Assembly: GCA_012727685.1 (NCBI GenBank)
Contig: JAAYGO010000233.1
Coordinates: 1-10,596 of the forward strand
Source of the DNA: Bacillota bacterium
GTDB taxonomy: Bacteria; Bacillota; Dethiobacteria; DTU022
Direction of reading: 5' to 3'
Length of the DNA: 10,596 nt
Below the pieces are notes generated by a model. The model was not told the DNA's origin, did no database searches, and saw only the letters and a program-made list of their open reading frames with translations. Position 1 is the stretch's first letter, and every line of letters begins with the position of its first letter. The position numbers and the translations under genes are program-made. Shown here piece after piece: positions 5,294-10,596 of this stretch.

Positions 5294-6457
5294 TTGAAAC
5301 ACTCTCTTAAAAAATTCGCATTGCTATTTGCACTACTATTAGCGGGGGGGATTCTCTTCCCGGTCGTACCTGCGGCTGCGGCAAGCGTGTCGCTCTTCAC
5401 CGAATATACGGGTATTGCCGTAACGCCGGGTGAATCGATCAATTACTACGTCGACATCATGAATAACAGCGGCTCGATTCAGCGAGTTTCTCTGGAGATC
5501 ATTGAACAGCCGGAAGGTTGGGAGGCCAGTTTAACCGCCGGCGGTTGGAACGTCAATCAGCTCTCGGTCAAGCCCAATGATGAACAGAGGTTTACCCTGC
5601 AGACCGAGGTGCCGCTGCAGGTGGAAAAAGGCAGCTATCGCTTTGTGATCCGCGCCACAGACAACAGCGGGGCAACCACCACACTCCCCATCACGATCAC
5701 CGTTACGGAACAGGGTACTTTCAAGACCGAGCTGGAAACCGACCAGCCCAATATGCAGGGCAGCGCCGATTCAACATTTAAGTACAAGCTCACCCTGCGC
5801 AATCGCACCGCCGAAGATCAGCTCTATGCCCTTTCCTCCGAAGCACCCCGGGGGTGGAATGTTGACTTTGAGGTGTCCTCTCAGAAAGTGACCTCGGTAA
5901 AGTTGGAAGCCAACACGACCCAGGATATCAATGTCACGATTAAACCTCCCGCCCAGATCGAAGCCGGAACCTACACCATTCCCGTAAAAGCCCAGGCCGG
6001 CTCCTCAGCGGCGGTAGTTAACCTGGAAGTTGACATTACCGGCAACTACCAGATGGAACTCAGCACTCCGACCGGCAACTTGAGCACCTCCATCACCGCG
6101 GGCAAGGAAAAGATGGTTGAACTGCTGATCACCAATACCGGATCAGCGGAGCTGCGCGATATCAAGCTCAGCCAAAGCGCCCCCATAGATTGGGAAGTGC
6201 GCTTTGAACCGGAAATAATCGAATCTCTGCTCCCCGGTGAACAGGGTACCGCCAAGGCCTATATTAAGGCGAGCAGTGAAGCCATCGCCGGCGATTACGT
6301 CGTCAGCATTAAAGCCGCCACCCCTGAAGTGGCCGACACTGCAGACTTCCGCATTACGGTAAAGACATCTGCACTGTGGGGCCTGATCGGTGTGCTGATT
6401 ATTGCCCTGGTCGGAGCTGGTATCTATTACCTCTTCCGCGTCTATGGGAGGCAATAA
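5294..6457 (+). CDS. Secreted, membrane-anchored protein with three NEW3-like domains
   Basis: A 387-residue surface protein. It has an N-terminal signal peptide (MKHSLKKF, a hydrophobic core, then PAAAAS; cleavage near residue 30), an extracytoplasmic part of about 327 residues, and a C-terminal membrane helix (about 361-381) with a short basic RVYGRQ tail. The outer part holds three similar beta-sandwich units at about 31-138, 139-249 and 250-357. Each has an N-terminal strand ending in a Gly/Asn-rich turn, a QPEGW / APRGW / APIDW signature, and a late (A)G(S/T/D)Y strand, as in NEW3 (NPCBM-associated, alpha-galactosidase-linked) domains. The TTG start is fixed by AAGGAGGG (5280-5287), 6 bases upstream. 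The stop overlaps the ABC ATPase start (TAATG), so the genes are translationally coupled. It probably acts as the outer partner of the exporter; the ligand is unknown. Confidence 0.85.
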   Translation: MKHSLKKFALLFALLLAGGILFPVVPAAAASVSLFTEYTGIAVTPGESINYYVDIMNNSGSIQRVSLEIIEQPEGWEASLTAGGWNVNQLSVKPNDEQRFTLQTEVPLQVEKGSYRFVIRATDNSGATTTLPITITVTEQGTFKTELETDQPNMQGSADSTFKYKLTLRNRTAEDQLYALSSEAPRGWNVDFEVSSQKVTSVKLEANTTQDINVTIKPPAQIEAGTYTIPVKAQAGSSAAVVNLEVDITGNYQMELSTPTGNLSTSITAGKEKMVELLITNTGSAELRDIKLSQSAPIDWEVRFEPEIIESLLPGEQGTAKAYIKASSEAIAGDYVVSIKAATPEVADTADFRITVKTSALWGLIGVLIIALVGAGIYYLFRVYGRQ

Positions 6458-7398
6458 TGAGTAAGGAAGCGATTATTGAGCTGACAGAGTTAACTAAAAA
6501 GTACGACGATATTACGGCTGTAGACCGGCTGACCCTCTCCGTGTACCAGGGCGAGATCTTCGGCTTGCTGGGTCCCAACGGCGCCGGTAAAACGACCACG
6601 ATCCTGATGTTGCTGGGCCTTTGCGAACCCACGGCGGGCAAGATGAAGGTGTGCGGCCTGGACCCCACTTATCAACCCATACTGGTGAAAGAAAAAGTGG
6701 GCTACCTGCCCGATGAGGTCGGCTTTTACGAAAACTTAAGCGGCCTGGAGAATCTCCTCTTTACGGCGGCCCTCAACCGGATTCCCCCCGCCACGGCCAG
6801 GCGGAGGGCCGAGGCTCTGCTGGAGCAGGTGGGGATAGCCGATCGGGCTCGCGACAAGGTCCAGACCTATTCCAGGGGCATGAAGCAGCGTCTGGGGCTG
6901 GCCGATATCTTGATCAGGGAGCCGGAAATCATCATCTTGGACGAACCGACCAACGGCATTGACCCCGAAGGAGTGCGGGAGTTGATCTCCTTGATCAGGG
7001 AGCTGAGCCGGGAAAGGGGGATGACCGTTCTGCTCTCTTCCCATCACCTCTACCAGGTGCAGCAGATCTGTGACCGGGTCGGCCTGTTTGTGGACGGCAA
7101 GCTGATCGACGCCGGCCCCATTAAAGAACTGGCCTACAACCTCTTTAAAAACGATCCGCTTCTGCTGGAGGTTGAGGCGGAACCTGCTGACGAGCAGCTA
7201 ATCTCGCTTCTGGAAGCAAATGAGCATGTTTCAAAGGTTGTCCGAAACGGCAGCCGCTTAAACATCCATTGCCGCCAGGATATCAGCGCGGAGATCGCCG
7301 CCACCATCGTTAACCGGGGCGCCCGCCTGACCCACTTAAGCCGGCATGATTACGGATTAGACGAAATCTACCACCGGTATTTTGAAGGAGGGAGCTAA
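6457..7398 (+). CDS. ABC transporter ATP-binding protein (ABC-2/NosF-like)
   Basis: A 313-residue ATPase with all core motifs: Walker A GPNGAGKTT (39-47), signature YSRGMKQRLGLA (138-149), Walker B IIILDEPT with catalytic E163 (158-165), and switch histidine H196 (LLSSHHL). The Q-loop reads VGYLPDE, without the usual glutamine, as in many ATPases paired with ABC-2 permeases. A C-terminal domain of about 90 residues, typical of drug, nitrous oxide-accessory and bacteriocin-type exporters, follows residue 220. The ATG at 6457 overlaps the stop of the NEW3 gene by one base and has GGGAGG (6446-6451) upstream, which excludes the longer frame starting at 6376. It would power the permease encoded 3 bases downstream. 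It acts at the inner face of the membrane; the exported or remodelled substrate cannot be read from the sequence. Confidence 0.95.
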   Translation: MSKEAIIELTELTKKYDDITAVDRLTLSVYQGEIFGLLGPNGAGKTTTILMLLGLCEPTAGKMKVCGLDPTYQPILVKEKVGYLPDEVGFYENLSGLENLLFTAALNRIPPATARRRAEALLEQVGIADRARDKVQTYSRGMKQRLGLADILIREPEIIILDEPTNGIDPEGVRELISLIRELSRERGMTVLLSSHHLYQVQQICDRVGLFVDGKLIDAGPIKELAYNLFKNDPLLLEVEAEPADEQLISLLEANEHVSKVVRNGSRLNIHCRQDISAEIAATIVNRGARLTHLSRHDYGLDEIYHRYFEGGS

Positions 7399-7401
7399 AA
7401 T

Positions 7402-8427
7402 ATGCGGGCGGCTTTAAATAAAATAGGCGGTTTATTGCGCCGGGGAACGCCTCAGCGAAAAGCGAAGCAGGCTGACCAGGCGCCGCACCCCTTCTGGGCA
7501 ATGGTCCGCAAAGAAATGGCGGATCACCTCAACAGTTGGCGCTTCATAATCCTGCTGCTGCTGATGCTTTTAACGACCGTGGCTTCACTATATACGGCCA
7601 TCTCAAACCTGGGCAGCGCCATTGCCGAAGAGAGCGCCTCGTCCTTTCTCTTCCTCAAACTGTTTACCGCCACCGACGGCGCGCTGCCTCCTTTTATTAC
7701 CTTTGTCAGCCTGCTGGGGCCGATCATCGGCATTGCTTTGGGTTTTGATGCGGTCAATTCGGAGCGCAGCCGGGGGACCCTCAGCCGCTTGCTGGCTCAG
7801 CCAATCCCCCGCGATTACGTGATCAACACCAAATTCGTCGCCTCTCTGGCAGTAGTCGCGATCATGATCGCGATCCTGGGCTTGTTAATGATCGGTATCG
7901 GCATCTTGCTGACCGGCATACCGCCGACCGTGGAGGAATTCTGGCGGATCTTCTTTTTCCTGCTGGTGAGCATCGTCTATATCGGCGTCTGGCTTAACCT
8001 GGCGATCATGTTTTCGATCCGCTTTAAGCAGCCGGCTACCTCGGCCCTCTCCAGCCTGGCGGTCTGGTTATTTTTCAGCCTCTTCTTTACGATGATCGTC
8101 AATCTGATCGTGCAAGCCACCGCCCCCACCCGGGTGACGGATGTAAGCCAGCTCATCGGCTACCAGGGCTTTGTGCAAAACCTGCTGCGCATCTCTCCCA
8201 GCCAGCTTTTCAGTGAAGCGACGACCACTTTAATGGTGCCCACCATCCGCACCCTGGGTCCGGTGACCATCGAACAGGCCTACGGCGCCATCGCCGGACC
8301 GCTGCCGCTGGGGCAAAGCGTGCTCCTCGTATGGCCCCAGATGACCTGCCTGGTCGCGGTGGCCTTCATCATTTTCGGCATTTCCTACGTGCTCTTCATG
8401 AAACAGGAAGTGCGCTCCCGCTTATAA
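7402..8427 (+). CDS. ABC-2 type permease (NosY-like)
   Basis: A 341-residue membrane protein. A basic cytoplasmic start of about 46 residues leads to six predicted helices at about 48-66, 97-115, 147-171, 182-206, 213-237 and 308-332. Between helices 2 and 3, FDAVNSERSRGTLSRLLAQPIPRDYV (115-140, quoted here as its key residues E121, G125, T126, L130, P134, R137) is the coupling segment typical of ABC-2/NosY permeases. A large outer loop of about 70 residues lies between helices 5 and 6. The start at 7402 has AAGGAGGGAG (7386-7395) just before it, overlapping the end of the ATPase gene. With one permease gene in the operon, a homodimer with two ATPase copies is likely. Its stop codon lies in TTATAA (8422-8427), which is also the stop of the opposite gene. 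Confidence 0.93.
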   Translation: MRAALNKIGGLLRRGTPQRKAKQADQAPHPFWAMVRKEMADHLNSWRFIILLLLMLLTTVASLYTAISNLGSAIAEESASSFLFLKLFTATDGALPPFITFVSLLGPIIGIALGFDAVNSERSRGTLSRLLAQPIPRDYVINTKFVASLAVVAIMIAILGLLMIGIGILLTGIPPTVEEFWRIFFFLLVSIVYIGVWLNLAIMFSIRFKQPATSALSSLAVWLFFSLFFTMIVNLIVQATAPTRVTDVSQLIGYQGFVQNLLRISPSQLFSEATTTLMVPTIRTLGPVTIEQAYGAIAGPLPLGQSVLLVWPQMTCLVAVAFIIFGISYVLFMKQEVRSRL

Positions 8428-10596
8428 TTGACCCAGAGACTCAGGAGGAGAGGGGGTGACTCTCCCCCCCTCTCCTCTCTGCGCGTTTTTCAGCAGCTTT
8501 TCGATCTCTCCGGCAGGCATGGGTTTGTAATAATAAAATCCCTGGATCCCGTCGCACCCCTGCCTGGTTAAAAAATCGAGCTGCTGCCTGGTCTCCACCC
8601 CTTCGGCAATCACGCTTAACCCCAGTTTCCGGGCCAGGACAATGATCGCCGTGGTGATCGCCTCATCTTTATCGCTCATATTGATGCCCTGGACAAACGG
8701 CGTGGCGATTTTAATCCGGTCAACGGGCAGTTGCTTTAAGTAGTTCAGCGATGAATATTTGGTGCCAAAATCATCGATGGAGATGCCGACGCCAAGCGCT
8801 TTGATCGAGTGCAGCGTTTCAATGATGTGCTCCGCATCCTTTAAGGCGATGCTCTCGGTAATCTCGATCTCCAGATATGCGGGATCCAGCCCGGTATCCC
8901 TTAGGATTTTGGATAGCTGATCGATAAAGCCGGGGCTTTGCAACTGGTACATGGAAAGGTTAACTGCTACGCGAACCCGGGGCAAACCCGCCTCCTGCCA
9001 GCTTTTATTCTGCGCGCAGGCCGTATGCAGAACCCATTCTCCGATAGGCAGGATCAGTCCCGTCCGTTCGGCGATCGAGATGAACATATCCGGCGCAATA
9101 AGCCCATATTCGGGGTGCTTCCAGCGCAACAGGGCTTCGAGGCCCACTATTTTCCCCGATTTACAGTTGACCTGTGGCTGGTAATATAGCAGCAGCTCCT
9201 TGTTGTCCTGAGCCCGGTAGAGGCTGTTAATCAGCTTCATCGTTTCCACGACTTTATCCTTCATTAGCGGGGTGCAATACATGAAGCTGTTTCTGCCCTT
9301 TTCCTTGGCCTTGCCCATGGCAATATCGGCGTTCTTAATCAATGTATCCACATCTTCACCATCAACAGGATAAAGGGCGATCCCGATGCTGGTTGTAAGA
9401 TAGTAGTCCTGATCGCCGATGGAAAACGGTTTTTCAAAAATTTGACAAACCTTCTGCGCGATCTGGTCCACGTGGCCTACTTCGAGGATATTTTGCACGA
9501 TAACCACGAACTCGGCACCGCCTAACCTGGCTACAGTGTCACTTTGACGCAGGGTGGACGTCAATTTTTGGGCGACTGCCTTTAACAGCTCGTCCCCTTT
9601 TTTGTGCCCCATGGTATCGTTTATTAATTTGAACGAATCAATATCGACAAAGAGGACGCCCACGATTTTGCTGGTGCGGCTGGCTTGCATAATGGCCTGG
9701 TTCAGCCGCTCTGTTAGTAGCAGGCGGTTCGGCAAACCGGTCAGGTTGTCGTGGTAGGCCAGGTAATTGATTCGCTCCTGGATACTCTTCCGCTCGGCTA
9801 CCTCGGCCAGCAAAGTCTCATTCGTTCTGGCCAGCTCCATGGTACGTAGCTGCAGTTTCTCCTCAACGCGCCTCCGTTCGAGGGCATTGGCCGTGGTGGC
9901 GGAAAAGGCCATCAGCTCTTCTGCTTCCGGCAGATTTGCGCCCTCTTTAAACGCCAGCAAGATCGTGCCTTCAAGATGATCATCGGACATGATGGCAAAG
10001 CTCATAAACTGTCTCAGATCAAGCAGTTTCTCGACAATTTTTCCAACAGGGGCCGGGATTTCGCCAAAAGAAGCCTCATGCAGGGAGCCGGGACTGCCAG
10101 TGAGCAAACTGGTAATCTCTTTATACCGTTCGGCACTGACCGGGGTGGTGAAGCCCACGATGTTCCGGCCAATGATTCTGGCGATCACCTTTTCGTTTTC
10201 GTCGGAAAGGGTGGTATACCGGCAAACAAGAGTTGCCTTTTCCTTGTCGTATGTATTGAGCACCACCAGGGAGGCGCCGGTAAGCGCTTTTATTTTTGCG
10301 GCAATATAGCGAAAAACTTCAGCCTTCGAGACCATCATCAGTTTGCGCGAATAATCATAAATCTCCCGCAGCATGTTGTTTTTTTTCACCAGGTTTTCTT
10401 CCACCTGTTTGAAGCGGGTGATATCGCTAAAGCGGGTCACATAATGGTCACGGTGAATTCTGATGGCGGTTACCGCGTACCAGCGCTGCAAAGGCTCATG
10501 ATAAACTTCTGCGGTGATCCTCTCCCCGTCGGCGGATAATCCCCGATAAAGGTCAAACCAGTCCAAATTCAAGGCGCTAATTTCCGGCAACTGCTC
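8422..10596 (-). CDS. PAS-GAF-GGDEF-EAL cyclic di-GMP signalling protein (N-terminus cut by the right edge)
   Basis: The frame is open to the right edge, so the TTG at 10590 is probably internal; 724 codons are visible. Numbering below counts from 10590. Domains in order: the end of a PAS domain (about 10-60, RWYAVTAIRI, FSDITRFK), a GAF-like sensor (about 85-240), a coiled-coil linker (240-275), GGDEF (about 276-437) and EAL (about 455-700). GGDEF domains make c-di-GMP and EAL domains break it down. The GGDEF site reads GGAEF (357-361), with Ala at the catalytic acidic position, while the inhibitory RxxD site (R348, D351) is kept; cyclase activity is doubtful. The EAL core is kept: E485 (EALLRW), N544 (VAVNLS), E577 (EIEITES), D606-D607 (IDDFGT), K627, E663 (AEGVE) and Q683 (QGFYYYKP), though the usual KID reads KIA. 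No membrane helix is visible in this part. The last 20 residues lie over a hairpin and look like a variable tail. Confidence 0.93.
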   Translation of the reverse strand, partial: EQLPEISALNLDWFDLYRGLSADGERITAEVYHEPLQRWYAVTAIRIHRDHYVTRFSDITRFKQVEENLVKKNNMLREIYDYSRKLMMVSKAEVFRYIAAKIKALTGASLVVLNTYDKEKATLVCRYTTLSDENEKVIARIIGRNIVGFTTPVSAERYKEITSLLTGSPGSLHEASFGEIPAPVGKIVEKLLDLRQFMSFAIMSDDHLEGTILLAFKEGANLPEAEELMAFSATTANALERRRVEEKLQLRTMELARTNETLLAEVAERKSIQERINYLAYHDNLTGLPNRLLLTERLNQAIMQASRTSKIVGVLFVDIDSFKLINDTMGHKKGDELLKAVAQKLTSTLRQSDTVARLGGAEFVVIVQNILEVGHVDQIAQKVCQIFEKPFSIGDQDYYLTTSIGIALYPVDGEDVDTLIKNADIAMGKAKEKGRNSFMYCTPLMKDKVVETMKLINSLYRAQDNKELLLYYQPQVNCKSGKIVGLEALLRWKHPEYGLIAPDMFISIAERTGLILPIGEWVLHTACAQNKSWQEAGLPRVRVAVNLSMYQLQSPGFIDQLSKILRDTGLDPAYLEIEITESIALKDAEHIIETLHSIKALGVGISIDDFGTKYSSLNYLKQLPVDRIKIATPFVQGINMSDKDEAITTAIIVLARKLGLSVIAEGVETRQQLDFLTRQGCDGIQGFYYYKPMPAGEIEKLLKNAQRGEGGRVTPSPPESLGQL
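8445..8477 (+). terminator. Strong hairpin, probable terminator of the NEW3/ABC operon
   Basis: A perfect 12-bp stem: 8445-8456 (GAGGAGAGGGGG) pairs with 8466-8477, with a 9-base loop. It starts 18 bases after the permease stop codon. A run of five T (8486-8490) follows 8 bases later on the plus strand, so the U-tract is short and displaced. The hairpin lies inside the last codons of the opposite GGDEF/EAL gene. On the minus strand no T-run follows it. Confidence 0.45.

Noticed and set aside
6376..6456. 27-residue upstream extension of the ABC ATPase
   Set aside because: It lies within the end of the NEW3 gene; the ATG at 6457 has its own ribosome site and gives a standard N-terminus.
9976..10539. 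187-codon plus-strand frame opposite the GAF/PAS region
   Set aside because: Shadow of the GGDEF/EAL gene; no domain, no ribosome site.

Overview
The window looks like chromosomal DNA of a Firmicutes bacterium, probably a Clostridia/Peptococcaceae-type anaerobe. The basis is inference: near-balanced base composition, strong AGGAGG-type ribosome sites, frequent TTG/GTG starts, a radical SAM protein of the PflA/PflX type, an RtcB ligase, a signal-rich GGDEF/EAL protein, and several sigma-A-like promoters. No tRNA, rRNA, CRISPR array, insertion sequence or phage gene was seen.

Layout. (1) 1-73, minus: the first 24 codons of a gene that leaves the window on the left, downstream of a TetR/AcrR regulator (196-813, minus). 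(2) 814-1162: a 349-base gap with a near-consensus minus-strand promoter for tetR, a facing plus-strand promoter-like element, and an imperfect palindrome (867-882) that could be the TetR operator. (3) 1163-2071, plus: a PflA-like radical SAM protein. (4) 2143-3576, minus: an RtcB-type RNA ligase with all expected metal and guanylylation residues, preceded by a possible structured leader with a 19-codon ORF. (5) 3879-5157, minus: an ECF sigma factor (SigK-like) followed almost immediately by its membrane anti-sigma factor (zinc-finger plus RskA-like outer domain). (6) 5294-8427, plus, divergent from the sigma gene: a three-gene operon coding for a surface-anchored protein with three NEW3-like beta domains, an ABC ATPase and an ABC-2 (NosY-like) permease. 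(7) 8422-10596, minus: a large PAS-GAF-GGDEF-EAL protein running off the right edge, convergent with and overlapping the permease by 6 bp.

How the parts may work together. The strongest candidate for a coherent, poorly described system is the divergent pair in 3879-8427: a signal-sensing sigma/anti-sigma switch beside an exporter with an extracytoplasmic NEW3 partner. A 7-bp perfect inverted repeat (5241-5269) lies between the two units. The gene order of outer protein, ATPase and permease recalls NosD-NosF-NosY, with NEW3 repeats in place of NosD. The link between sigma factor and exporter is inferred from position only. The GGDEF/EAL protein has a degenerate GGAEF site with an intact EAL core, suggesting a c-di-GMP phosphodiesterase with a regulatory GGDEF domain.
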